From assembly GCA_951394045.1 (NCBI GenBank), contig OX595999.1, positions 744,001 through 808,000 on the forward strand: a stretch of 64,000 bases of DNA. The letters are read 5' to 3'. Below, piece by piece: positions 41,280 to 51,474 of the stretch; the stretch's first letter is position 1; each line of letters begins with the position of its first letter. This DNA comes from Nitzschia sp. DOCU1. Lineage: Eukaryota > Bacillariophyta > Bacillariophyceae > Bacillariales > Bacillariaceae. A program made the position numbers and the translations under genes. A model generated the notes under the pieces. The model did not search any database and was not told where the DNA came from. It saw only the letters and a list, made by a program, of their open reading frames with translations.

Positions 41280-43652
41280 ATGACGAGTAAGGAAGACACT
41301 TCCGATTCGCACACCTTCAAGGTGTTCAAGTTTGACGGATCGGAACCATCTAAGTTCAGAGAATGGAAGATCAAGTCGATGGCATATGCGAGACGCAAGA
41401 AGTTCTACAAGGGATTTACGGATGACTTATCCAGCACTACAAACGTCGATGATATCGCTATCAGGGAGATGGCGATGGACTACATCATTTGTGCAACAGA
41501 AGGAACAGCGTTCACAATGATAACGACCGAGACGGAAGATGACCCGAAGAAAGCTTGGGATATTCTGGTCGCGTCATACGAACAGCATGATCAAGAAGAC
41601 TTGCAGTCGGTGCAAGAAGATTTGGTGAAAATGACGATGAAGAAAGGAGAAAAGCCAACAGACTTCAAGAACCGAATCTTTCTCATTAATGAGAGACTCG
41701 CAAAGATCGATAAGAAGTACGTGATGGACGAATTGCAAGTCAAGACCCATCTTTTGACGAAGCTAACGAGTGAGTACGATGCGGTAAAGACGGCGCTAAT
41801 CGTACATGGCATCGCGAAGAAAGAACTGGGCGAGATCACGCGAGACCTCGAACGTCGATGGAAAGAAATGTATGACGGCGGAGATGGAAAAGGAAAGAAG
41901 TCTTCCGAGAACGTTGCGATGACTACCGAAAAGGTTGACAAAAAGAAGAAGAAGTTTCAGAAGAAATTCAAGGGCCTTTGCAAATATTGTGGAAAGCAAG
42001 GGCACCGAGTCCAAGACTGTAAAGGAAAAAGAGCCGATGAAGAGAAAAGCAAGAAAGGCGACGGAAAGCCGGTGATGGAGCATCGTGTGTGCTACAAATG
42101 CAAGAAGCAAGGGCATCTGGCCGCCAATTGTCCGTCCAAGGACTCCGAGACTGGATTTGTTGCAGCGTTTTGTGTCGAAGCGGTAACGAAAGATAAAAAT
42201 CACGAAAATGGAACCCAAGTCCATGATGAAGATGGAGTTGAGGCCCAAAACGAAAAAGGAACCACTTTCGATGCTACCAAGTTCGAGAAATGCGATCGTG
42301 AAGTCGATTGGGTGACCGTGGCCGGAACTCCGAAGAAGAGGACGAGTGAACCCGTTGAGAAAGTCTCGACGCGAAATTACTTCGACATATTGGAAGACGA
42401 TGATGAAGACGTCGAGGATGATACCCAAGAAGATGCAAGAAGCGACTCTGGCAGTGCCAAGAACGATGCCGAAGGCAAGAATCAAAGCAGCACCGCCGAG
42501 AATGACGAGGAAGATGACTCGCTCCCCGATTTGATCGAACACGAAATGGACGACGAAAAAGACCCATCCGACTGGTACAACAACGAAGAAAGCGACGACT
42601 TCTGGGACAAAGGATGGAGCTACGATGCAGGCGAGACTATTCGTTTCGCCGACGATGAAGACATGTGGGACGCCGTTGAAGAGGACGAACGAAGCATTGA
42701 GTCAGATCTACCGCCGTTGATCACGAGAAGTGACTCAGATGACTCATTGGACTACCAAAATTACTACTGGAACGAATGGTTCAGCCAACGACAGCCCATG
42801 GAAACGACGTCCATCACCGAAGACAATGGAGAAACCGTGTTCATTATTGGGGAGGACGACGACAGCCAAAGCCTCTCGCCAATTGTGATGTCTCTAAAGC
42901 CATCTGGCAAGAAAGTTGGATGGAAGCTCGACAACGAAAGCAGCAACAACAAGACGGACATCGATCTACTCGTCGACACTGGTGCATCGTTGCACATCAT
43001 CAATGAAGACGAAGCCTTGACCAACCGAAGACCATCAACCACCGAAGTCAGAGTGGGAAGCAACGAGTTAGTGGCTTGCGAAGACGAAGGGATGCTGGGA
43101 CTTGTGACTTATGGTGACAACCCACCAGTAAGACTATGTCTTGACCCAGTCCTGTATTGCCGAACCTTCGCGACAAACGTGATGGGAATGAAACCACTGC
43201 AAAAGCAAGGTTGGAAGCTGATTATGAGTGAGGACGAAGGCTATATGACGCGAAACAACGAACGCGTTAATTTCATCAAGAAGGAAAATGGGATGTGGTA
43301 TCTGCGCGCCAGGCGATACAAAGTTTACCCGACGGTAAATAATGCTGCGACGGAAAATGTGGATGACCAAGAAATTTGGAAAGATGTGCCGGACGATCAA
43401 CTTGGCCCCGACGGCACACCCAAGCCAAGACAGCCCTATGGAAAAGGAAAGAAGATGCCGGCAACGATGGACATTTCCGAAGCGCATGACAAGTGGGGGC
43501 ATAAGAGTCCCCAATTATTGCACAAGACCGCGCGCTACTATGGCGTCAAACTGGAAGGAACCTTACTACCATGCGAAGGTTGCGGTCTGGCAAAAGCGAG
43601 ACAAAAAGCAGTCAGCAAAGTCTCGTTAGCAAAAGCTAAGCGAGTGGGCGAA
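41280..43652 (+). CDS. Copia-2 gag, protease and pre-integrase, truncated by the rearrangement
   Basis: Start at ATG 41280 (MTSKEDTSDS). A UBN2-type gag region (FREWKIKSMAYARRKKF...ILVASYEQHDQEDLQ) is followed by two zinc knuckles, CKYCGKQGHRVQDC and CYKCKKQGHLAANC, a very acidic linker, protease DLLVDTGASLHI (D-T-G) and pre-integrase HDKWGHKSPQLLHK...CEGCGLAKA. The frame runs into the inverted LTR two codons after KRVGE and stops. gag and pol are one frame here, unlike the element at 11-18 kb. Confidence 0.93.
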
Positions 43653-44138
43653 TGTTGAAATCTCTCGAGTCTGTACCTCGTCAGCTGAACTCTTGACTAG
43701 ATTGACCACACTTGCCAATCGTCGTCAATGATACTGCTCGTGTCCTTTGCAACTTGCTAATGCAAAGGTCTCTACTTTTAGATAGTTTCTTTCACACACT
43801 TCGCTCCTTAGAGTTATGACTACAATACTAAACTCTCTCCATCCATCGCTGCTTCCGACTTTATCGCAAACGATCGCTCTTTGCTTTATTCAAGTCTTCC
43901 AATATGAAGACTTTTCTTATCGCTTGTCTCCATGTAGTTGCTTAGCTAAATTAGCTTCACGTCAAGCTAGTTAGCGTCCGTTCCAAGATTCCAGATAGTG
44001 AATCTTTCCGTTGCCACTCCAAATGTTTTCTTCCTCTCTAGTAATCCGAAATTGATAGTCGGGGACTCGGAGCGCAGACGACTAAACGGACTGTCGACTC
44101 GATGGACTTCCGATGACGTCGGCACCTCATTTTCCAAC
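43653..44138 (-). repeat. Copia-2 3' LTR, inverted relative to the 5' LTR
   Basis: Reverse complement of 40714-41200 with no substitution noticed (one base shorter by coordinates). Preceded on the minus strand by the polypurine tract AGAGGGAGGA at 44139-44148. Confidence 0.95.
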
Positions 44139-45695
44139 ATCCTCCCTCTGCGCTTCGACTGGGTGATCGACTTCAAACACAATTTTCTCCCAATCTTTTC
44201 TGATACGCAAATTTCCATTTCGCACTCTCTCTGCAAATTTAGAGTGTTGCTTCTCTGGAAGATTCTTCGTCATCAAGTCGCTTTCGTTTTCATCTGTTCT
44301 CACATAGGCGGGGACAATCTCTTTCCTGTTGTAGAGTGTTCGTATGAAATGATGTCTGACCTCAATGTGCTTGGTCCGGCTACCGACCGATGGATTCTTG
44401 ATGAGGAAGATGCATCCTGTGTTGTCCTCCATCAAGATTCCTGGTTTCTCCACGTAGAAAATTTCGTCCAACAACATCATCAAGAATCTTGCTTCGCATG
44501 CCGCCAAAGCCGCACTGACATACTCGGCCTCGGTGCTGGACAGTGTGACGATGTGTTGTGTTTTGCACAGCCAGCTCACAAGCATCCCTCCGAGAGTATG
44601 TAGGTTCCCAGATACGCTTTTTCGATCGTCTTTGTTCGTCGCGTAGTTTGAATCGGCGTTCGATCCGCATCGCATTGCCTTGGGCTTTCGAAAGATTAGT
44701 TTCAACTTGTCCTTGTGCTTCCATATGAAACCGACGAATCGTTCCAGCTCTTTCCAATGATCTTCATTCGGATTTCCAAATTGTCTCGCCAATTCCCGCG
44801 CCGCGTTTGCACCTTCCGGCAACAACTTGCAGACCAAATAATTGATCTTCCCGACGATCGTTCTGTAGTCTGTCGCATTAAGTGGCTTGTCTTCCTTGTT
44901 CTTCTCCAACGAAATGCCTGGCGTCCCGGGTGTATCGTAGCCTTTGGGTTTCTTCCCGGTCAATCGTTCGTAGGCGTCGATGATTCCGTCAACAAAGTCG
45001 TGCATGTCGGCTTCTAAATAACGCTCTCCGTTTTTGTCGCGCTTTTCCTTGTACCAAACACCTAAGTGTTTCGTGAAGCCGTCTTGGTTCGTGAATCCAA
45101 ATCGCTTCTTGATTCCACTTTTGAATTGCGCGATCGCGTCCTTTGTGCCGCACAATAGCGTGTCATCGACATGAATTACCGCGATGATAATTGTTTCTCC
45201 CTCGTCATCTCGTCGAAAGAACACACACGGGTCCACGTTGCTTTGCTGCATACCCATCTCTTCCGTTAAGTGCTTGGTATAAGTCTTGAAAAATATCAAG
45301 GCGGCGTCGACATCTCCATACATCGATTTTAGCCTTTCGATGCACATCGTGTTGGCTTCTTCTTCGGTGATGAACCCCAACTCGAGCAATCCTTCAGGGA
45401 ATTCCATAAAGCTTCGATCTTCTTTGTCACCTTCTAGGAATGCTGCCTCCACATCGATTGAGTCGAGATAAAAGCGCTTCTTTTTGTCTGGGTCGTCGGC
45501 CTTGAATAAGTATATTCCGAACACAACATGTGTCGACGTGTCCGTGCCGACCGGGGAGTGTGACTGTTGAAAGTCGATTCCAGGGATCATTGTGAATCCC
45601 TTCGAACAGATCCTGACCTTGTATCTGATTGAACCGTCTGGTTCCACTTTCTTCTTGAAGACCGGCTTGGATTTCATCAACTTTTTGTTTAATTG
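44127..45695 (-). CDS. Copia-2 reverse transcriptase and RNase H (minus strand)
   Basis: In frame with the integrase part above it, separated by one TGA (after KVPKSIP). RT: FKKKVEPDGSIRYKVRICSKG, SPVGTDTSTHVVFGI, YLDSIDVEAAFLEGD and the catalytic VIHVDDTLLCG (V-D-D in place of the usual YVDD). RNase H: NADSNYATN, VTLSSTEAEYVSAAL and LMEDNTGCIFLIKNP. The stop codon lies about 10 bases inside the LTR. Confidence 0.93.
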   Translation of the reverse strand, partial: QLNKKLMKSKPVFKKKVEPDGSIRYKVRICSKGFTMIPGIDFQQSHSPVGTDTSTHVVFGIYLFKADDPDKKKRFYLDSIDVEAAFLEGDKEDRSFMEFPEGLLELGFITEEEANTMCIERLKSMYGDVDAALIFFKTYTKHLTEEMGMQQSNVDPCVFFRRDDEGETIIIAVIHVDDTLLCGTKDAIAQFKSGIKKRFGFTNQDGFTKHLGVWYKEKRDKNGERYLEADMHDFVDGIIDAYERLTGKKPKGYDTPGTPGISLEKNKEDKPLNATDYRTIVGKINYLVCKLLPEGANAARELARQFGNPNEDHWKELERFVGFIWKHKDKLKLIFRKPKAMRCGSNADSNYATNKDDRKSVSGNLHTLGGMLVSWLCKTQHIVTLSSTEAEYVSAALAACEARFLMMLLDEIFYVEKPGILMEDNTGCIFLIKNPSVGSRTKHIEVRHHFIRTLYNRKEIVPAYVRTDENESDLMTKNLPEKQHSKFAERVRNGNLRIRKDWEKIVFEVDHPVEAQREDVGK

Positions 45696-47135
45696 TCACG
45701 GTATGGACTTCGGCACTTTCTTCCAGCAACCTCGTTTGATAAAGTTGTTGATCTCGTTTGCCGTTCCATTTCTCCATTGTTCCGCTTCCGGTCCATTCAG
45801 GGCTTCTTTCATCGTCGTCGGTGTCCCATAATCTGACTCCATCATCATCACGTTTTCATAACAAAAGTTGACTTCTTTCGTAGATTTTGTGCCGTCTTCT
45901 TCTGTGAATTCCGTCACTTCCGAACGATTCTCGACCATGGGATTGTAGGAGGTGTCGAGGCGACGTAGTTCTCGATCGATTCTCTCTCGTTTTCGCTCCG
46001 CAGCAGTCTTAATTGGCTTCGGTGGTGGCGCGATTTCTTCCTCCCCACTGTCATTTTCTGTATCGTTTTGTTCCTCCCCAATTCTATTCCCATCGTCTTC
46101 TTTTTCTTCTTCTTCACCCTGGACCGACTCCTCTTCGAGGGTTGGATTGGGGGTTTTCGACTTAGGCGCTGGATCGTCGTCGTCGTCGTCAGAATCTGAC
46201 AAAACAGCCGCTGTGGAATTTCGATTTCGCAAAATACTGGCTGGTTGTTTATTCCTCCCTGCTGGCGGCGGCGGCGATGATGCGCGATTGGAGTGTGTAG
46301 GGGGAACATCCTCGTCTTGAGGAATAATGTGGGGGCGGGGTGCATCCGTATCAGGTGGTGGTGTGTCGTCGATGCCGGGTGGCAATTCCTTGATTTCCGC
46401 GTCTTGCTCAAAAATTGAAATGCCATTTCGCGGGTCGAGGCGCGAAAATGTGAGCCATTCAACGTCGCGGCTCTCGATGACGTGCTGAGTTTGTGGGTTG
46501 TACATACGGTACGTGTCCGGCGGGCGGCCTTGGGCGTATCCAACCATTAGCATTTTTATGCCTTTTTGTTTCCACTTGCCCATGATTTGAGCGCGGTTTG
46601 TGACGATCGCGGGACGGCCAAACTCAATTAGATGTGCGGCGAGTTTTGTCACGTCTTGATAAACCACGGCGTTCGCCGGCTCGGACCGCACTGATGATAG
46701 GGTCACATTCTCCGTAGTGTTGTGGTAATTGATGGCTTCGCCCCATAAACGTTGTCGACCTTTCTCGTTAATTCCAGCTGCGAGCATCGATGCGTTTGCT
46801 CGTGTTATCAGGACAGGAATTCTTCGTTCCACCACGCCATTCATTTGCGGGGTATGTGGTGCTGTCCTTTCCAGCGTGACTCCCAGTTCGAGGCATAGCT
46901 TTGATAGTGGGGCAACATTTTCTCCGGCGTTGTCACATCTTAGATACGTGACAGAGAATCCCAAACCTCGTAGTTCCATGATTATATCCCGTGCAAAATC
47001 CACCATTGGTCGTTTGCGCGCGTTGAATCTCACCCATGACTTTCGTGAAAACTCGTCAACGGCGCAGAAGAGATATTTCGATCCTCCCAAGGTTTCGGTA
47101 AATGGTCCTGCCGCGTCCAGATAGATTCGTTCGCC
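45696..47135 (-). CDS. Copia-2 integrase (minus strand)
   Basis: Continues the pol frame broken at 43652: both ends share the codons for GE in KRVGE. Integrase: YLDAAGPFTETLGG (first D), YLRCDNAGENV (second D), NGVVERRIPVLITRANAS (E), and the C-terminal MLMVGYAQGRPPDTYRMYNP. A long acidic, Ser/Pro-rich linker follows. The TGA at its end is a point lesion or readthrough codon. Confidence 0.93.
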   Translation of the reverse strand, partial: GERIYLDAAGPFTETLGGSKYLFCAVDEFSRKSWVRFNARKRPMVDFARDIIMELRGLGFSVTYLRCDNAGENVAPLSKLCLELGVTLERTAPHTPQMNGVVERRIPVLITRANASMLAAGINEKGRQRLWGEAINYHNTTENVTLSSVRSEPANAVVYQDVTKLAAHLIEFGRPAIVTNRAQIMGKWKQKGIKMLMVGYAQGRPPDTYRMYNPQTQHVIESRDVEWLTFSRLDPRNGISIFEQDAEIKELPPGIDDTPPPDTDAPRPHIIPQDEDVPPTHSNRASSPPPPAGRNKQPASILRNRNSTAAVLSDSDDDDDDPAPKSKTPNPTLEEESVQGEEEEKEDDGNRIGEEQNDTENDSGEEEIAPPPKPIKTAAERKRERIDRELRRLDTSYNPMVENRSEVTEFTEEDGTKSTKEVNFCYENVMMMESDYGTPTTMKEALNGPEAEQWRNGTANEINNFIKRGCWKKVPKSIP

Positions 47136-47530
47136 TGTCAAAGTACGAAGGATTTGTGTACTTGATATGCCTTAATAAGGACTGTTAAGACAGCGTGATT
47201 GGATTAGCTCTGTGGTTCGATTCCACAGTACGTTAGTTTTTAACATGGTAACGTCCAGGGTTCGAAACCCGAGAGCACTTGGATATTTGCGTTATTTGCG
47301 GATTGCCGACTCCTAGGGCCAGGGAGGATAAACAAAGGGCGAAAAGGTGTCTCAGCCCGAATAAGAGAGGGGGGCGAGGCTAACGGGCAACGTGGAATAA
47401 GGAATATCAAGTAGGGAGGATGTCAAAGTACGAAGGATTTGTGTACTTGATATGCCTTAATAAGGACTGTTAAGACAGCGTGATTGGATTAGCTCTGTGG
47501 TTCGATTCCACAGTACGTTAGTTTTTAACA
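47136..47530 (+). mobile_element. TRIM (miniature LTR retrotransposon), 395 bp
   Basis: Two identical 110-bp LTRs (47136-47245, 47421-47530; TGTCAAAG...TTTTTAACA), a primer-binding site beginning TGGTAACG directly after the first, 175 bp of non-coding interior and a polypurine tract AGTAGGGAGGA directly before the second. LTR ends and polypurine tract match the copia-2 style (TGT...AACA, GGGAGGA), so it is a likely non-autonomous partner. Its two flanks (TTCGCC, CCCGTC) do not match each other. Confidence 0.85.
47196..47277 (+). promoter_or_regulatory. tRNA-like A/B-box motifs at the TRIM LTR-PBS junction
   Basis: TTAGCTCTGTGG resembles a Pol III A box; GGTTCGATTCC (in the LTR, flanked by CTGT/ACAG arms) and GGTTCGAAACC (in the leader) both fit the B-box pattern GGTTCRANNCC. 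A full tRNA cloverleaf could not be drawn. Confidence 0.4.
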
Positions 47531-47536
47531 CCCGTC
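47531..47536. repeat. Target-site duplication (CCCGTC), right
   Basis: Partner of 40708-40713. Confidence 0.8.
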
Positions 47537-47976
47537 GTCCGGTCCATCATGCGAGCAAATCTGAAAATGCCGCCAAGGATCGCGCGGGATCGAAATGAGA
47601 AGATCATTGCAACACTCAAGCGAGGCAATGAATGTCGGCATTGCATCATCAAAAAGACTTGGCCGATCGACCTTTTTTGAAGATAGCTTCAAAATACTAT
47701 TGATAACACTCCTGCAAAAAAGGTCGATCGGCCAAAACGTATTGGCGATGGTGTCACCATCCAAAGTGCTGGCCGACGTCATGAAGGACATTTCGGGCGC
47801 TCTTTCTTCATGCTTCTACTAGCAACCAAGCACTAGTTTTGCAACAACAAACTTCCAGCAAACGATAGATTGCTTGAGCTACCTAGATTTCCTACCTTTA
47901 ACTATATAATAATTTGTAGTACGGACTATCTAGTTAGTCATCGACGTTCACTTCAACGACAACAACACTAATGCAT
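47537..47976. other. Interval with a 21-bp palindrome, no supported gene
   Basis: Short frames on both strands run through the palindrome at 47659-47735 and have no domain. Confidence 0.4.
47659..47735. repeat. Perfect 21-bp inverted repeat, 35-bp loop
   Basis: Arms 47659-47679 (ttggccgatcgacctttttt + g) and 47715-47735. The inner core cgaccttttt is similar to the 29-bp hairpins at 52-61 kb. Confidence 0.85.
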
Positions 47977-48441
47977 CTATTTCGATAGATGCACTCCCAT
48001 TTCCACCACCCACATTCCAAAGTTGTCTTTTTGGGATCGTCCAAAGACTTCAAGGTGATTCAAAATGGGACGATTGTGTCCACAATTTTGATGAGTAAAT
48101 TTGACTGTGGAGGAAGCACCTAGAAACTTGCCACTATCGACATGTTGAAAGGCAATGGGTTGAAAACGTTCCCAATAGTCGCCACAACACACCACTTTCC
48201 AGTCATTGCCAGTATCGCCTTTTCTGAAACAACTCACTTCTTGTTGTCTCGATATAGGCGATCGAACATTATGAGAATGTAAATTTCTCAAAGAGTCCAA
48301 ATACCAAAGACGAATGATGGAGCCACCCTTGATGGGCTCGGCGACACCACTGGTGCAGGCGGTTTCACGTCCATGACGTTCTTCATCATTGGGACCACGA
48401 ATCCACCAGAGTGTGAACGCACGGATCCAAGAAACCATCAT
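47977..48441 (-). CDS. SDF2-like MIR-domain protein, possibly 5'-truncated
   Basis: 154 aa from a double ATG at 48441. The MIR pattern is clear: GGSIIRLWYLDSLRNLHSHN, SPISRQQEVSCF, GNDWKVVCCGDYWERF, FQHVDSGKFLGASS and NHLEVFGR. SDF2 proteins sit in the ER lumen with Hsp70/Hsp40 chaperones. No signal peptide precedes the domain here and known SDF2 proteins are somewhat longer, so the 5' end may be lost or in an unrecognised exon upstream. Confidence 0.6.
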   Translation of the reverse strand: MMVSWIRAFTLWWIRGPNDEERHGRETACTSGVAEPIKGGSIIRLWYLDSLRNLHSHNVRSPISRQQEVSCFRKGDTGNDWKVVCCGDYWERFQPIAFQHVDSGKFLGASSTVKFTHQNCGHNRPILNHLEVFGRSQKDNFGMWVVEMGVHLSK

Positions 48442-48936
48442 CAGGGGCTGCAGGCAAAGCGGTCATAAGCGGGTGCTCTCCAGCCACATATGTCAACAAG
48501 GGCAGGAAGAAGGGCATCCTTGGCATTAGGTGATACATTGTCTTTGCTGTCGTCGTCATTTCCAGTAGCCATAGTGTTCAAAATCATGTGCAATTCCTTT
48601 GTTGCTCCCAGAAGGTTGGTGTGGATGCATCTCACGACCGCCAGTGCCAGCGGCATCGTAAACACTCCCATGGACGATTCTCCTTCCACTCCAAGCTTGC
48701 TGCCGATGTGTTTGCGATTGCCACCATTGGGTGTTGCTTATTGAGGCTGGCAAGGTGCAGGCAACAGGTTTGCAAAGACAAAGTGAACGAATAATACCAT
48801 CGTGATGACCCGATGACCGATGTGAATTTCGGATTGTCGACTTGTTTGATCATTGGCTTGCATGCGCGGCTAAAAATATTATATACTTATTCAACATGTA
48901 TAAAAGAGGTATTTAGGATTTTTGGAGGATGTGGAT
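48442..48936. other. Interval upstream of the MIR gene and the Cys/His-rich gene
   Basis: Contains minus-strand frames without an ATG start or domain (48441-48690). Bases 48867-48936 are the promoter segment duplicated in inverse at 40.6 kb, AT-rich (ggctaaaaatattatatac). Confidence 0.4.
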
Positions 48937-50773
48937 ATGGTTAGTGCGGACCATAGAATCGGAAAGGCTAGAGCTGCTGCGTTTGCAGCGGTGTCTGACA
49001 GGCAGAGCCTTCTTCCACCAGAAGAACGTAGCAAACTGGTTTGGCTTGATGAGATGTACTCTGGAAATTGGTTCCAGAAATGGTCGACAATTGCTTCCAA
49101 GTTTGACTTACGATTCACTACTGTCGATTATCTCAGAAATCATATTGATAGAATCAAAGCCACTGGTACTATCAATCGTTTTCGAGGTAAATTTGATCCA
49201 CCTCTGGACCTCCGAGACGATGAAAATTTCCAAGGCAAAGAACCTTGGACTGGTTTAGACCACCTTCTTATGGGGCCTCCCGTCATCATTGAACCTCGAC
49301 CTTTTGCATTTGCCAATGACCCATCCTTTATTTATCCGTTGGCCTGTTTCATTGGTAGGAATTTGGAGGTGTTTACCGTCGAGACGCCCTACATAATGCC
49401 ACGTGTTGGAATGATAAAAAGGGGCAGAGTTGGCTTGCGTTGTTGCCATTGTCTTCGTCCTCTATTTTCTGGATCAATCAAGCAGCTGTCAACCAGGATC
49501 GGTCCGTTTGCGAACACGCATTTCAAAGAGTGTCAGAAGCTTCCAAATGATCTCAAGCCTGAATACGAGCGATTGTGGGCAACTCGTGATCGCAACAAAT
49601 CCGGCAAGACGTCGACATATTGGAGTGAGACTGCGAAGGGTCTTGGGATGGTCGACACTGACAACGGTATTCGATTTGGTGTGGATAACACTCATCTTAC
49701 CGTTCTTATGCAAGCGTCCGACAGTGCTGCCGATACAGAATCCGCTGTGCTGAAACGTCTGGTTAGACCGGAAGACCGTTCTTGCACCTCTGATTTCTTG
49801 TATCAGTTGTTTTCTCAAGTACGAGTCGTTGCTTTCACAGAAAAAGACGCTCAACCGCACACGGGAGAACCTAAGCCGATTGGATTTCCTGGATTCGCTT
49901 GTATCCACTGCTACGAGAAGAAAAGTAATGCAAGTCGATTCTTCTACTCGGAAAAAGTTTTCACAAAGCAACCATCTGCTACGTTGCAAAGAATTCAAAT
50001 CACAAGCAGGACTGTTGGACTCATTGTTTGAAGCCCAAAAATGTCATGACGTGCAGCTGGCTGAAATGAAAGCAAGGATGGTTTATCAAAATACCTTCTT
50101 TCAACAACTTTGGAAGAACATGTGCGGGACGGAATCTCTTCAAGACGCTCTTGTCGATGCCAAGAAGAAGAAAATGTATGGCTTTATGTGTCGACGAGCG
50201 GAGACGTCAGTCGAGTCGCCTATCGACACCAAGATGCCATCTCTGGATACCAAGATGCCGCCTCCGGACACCAAGATGCCACCCGTCGCAACCACAAGCT
50301 CCACCAACTTGCCATCGATTGTGACTGCGGACCCTGGTGACGTTCCTCTCGTTGCAAAGATGCCTGTCATCACGTCTTCTGTTGTAGCTGAGCCTAATGC
50401 TCTTACTCATTTAATGAGGAACGAGCAAAAGCGTTCAATTGAGGCAAAGATCAAGTCCACCATTGACAAACGCAAGTCAGCCAGTCGATCTATGCAGAAT
50501 CCTGGCGTTCCTACGCAGGCCAAACGTCACAAGAACGTCCTCGAAACTGCCTCTCTTTTGACGAACAAGGACGGCACAGCGACGAAGTCCTTGAAGCAAC
50601 AGACATTGTGTTTTCCAAACAAGACACTCGTTTCAGCAGCACCGCCTTCTCGGGAACAAGTACAACTAGCCATTCGGAATAGTTTGGAGACTGTGGAAGA
50701 CATTTCGTGTGATGATGACATCGATGATGAATGGGCATATTCGTCTGACAGTGATGACAGTTACACCGACTAG
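48937..50773 (+). pseudogene. Cys/His-rich diatom family protein, one frameshift
   Basis: Start at ATG 48937 (MVSADHRIGKARAAAF). Frame 1 is open to 50031 and frame 2 carries the rest to 50773; the switch lies near 49960-49980, where frame 1 reads SATLQRIQ and frame 2 NHLLRCKEF. Two similar modules are visible: RCCHC...LSTRIGPFANTHFKECQKLP...YWSETAKGLGMVDTDNGIRFG and CIHCYEKKSNASRFFYSEKVF...NHLLRC. Cys/His spacing suggests zinc binding and the N-terminus has an HTH-like stretch (WSTIASKFDLRFTTVDYLRNH). I know this only as a type of protein seen in many copies in diatoms; function unknown. No good splice sites flank the shift. Confidence 0.55.
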
Positions 50774-51474
50774 TCACATCGCCGACTAGTTGGGTGCCGT
50801 CAATCATTGACATCAATCCGACTCAGACTGTGTCGGTTTTTTGAGAAACAACGATAACGACGCGAAGACTACGATGACGACGACGCTGTACCTCTCCAAT
50901 CTCGACCATCTCGACCAAGATTGGAGACTACGAATTACTACTGGCTTCCATTGGCGTGTAAGAATAATGACGACGAATCGTCGCACCCGGGGTGCCATCT
51001 TCACTATACCTGCACAGTAGTAAAATTTATTAGTGTGTCGTAATGTCAAATCTTTCTAGTTAGAACGATAATAGATCAACCACCCACTTACCGAAAACAC
51101 CATAGCTTGGTATCTTGTGACGAACATAGGGCCGGCCGACGCTGGAAAAGATGTGTGATTGTAGCTATTATGGAGGAGAGAAGGACGCCCGGCGCCTTGA
51201 ACGTATGGTTATTTAAAGTCGTAGCCGATGGAAGAATGACCGGCGTTTGAACGGATACGTGATTGTAGGAATCAGGAATCTACGTTTCTTTGGATTCACC
51301 TAACTACGTTATTGAATCGTTCGACTGGCCATCCATTCTCCTAATTCCCGAAGAGCGTTACAGGCGTCAGCAAAACCCTGCTTTCCTCACCGTGCTTTTT
51401 CCCACACAAACGGGACATTATTATATCAACGAAAACGTAGACTTTATCTTCGAAGTAACACTACGTACAAGACG
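50774..51474. other. 700-bp interval between plus-strand genes
   Basis: Contains a 10-bp stem-loop (tctccaatct ... agattggaga, 50893-50927) after the upstream gene and the promoter of the SET gene. No coding region seen. Confidence 0.4.

Larger units (their letters stand above)
40714..47530. mobile_element. Chimeric retroelement: autointegrated copia fused to a TRIM
   Basis: One insertion with a 6-bp TSD. Order: copia 5' LTR (+), gag-protease (+), GGCGAA (43647-43652), then the rest of the same copia inverted (3' LTR 43653-44138, RT-RNase H, integrase, all minus), TTCGCC (47130-47135), then a 395-bp TRIM (47136-47530). GGCGAA is a copia pol sequence present twice in opposite orientation, each copy touching an LTR end. 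That is what results if an integrase complex holding the copia 3' end and the TRIM 5' end attacks the copia's own pol. No substitutions were noticed between the two copia LTRs, so the event is recent. Confidence 0.88.

Noticed and set aside
47190..47290. tRNA gene
   Set aside because: A- and B-box-like motifs are present but no acceptor stem or anticodon arm could be formed, and the region is an LTR with its primer-binding site.
48441..48690. 82-codon minus-strand frame upstream of the MIR gene
   Set aside because: No ATG start, out of frame with the MIR domain, no recognisable motif.
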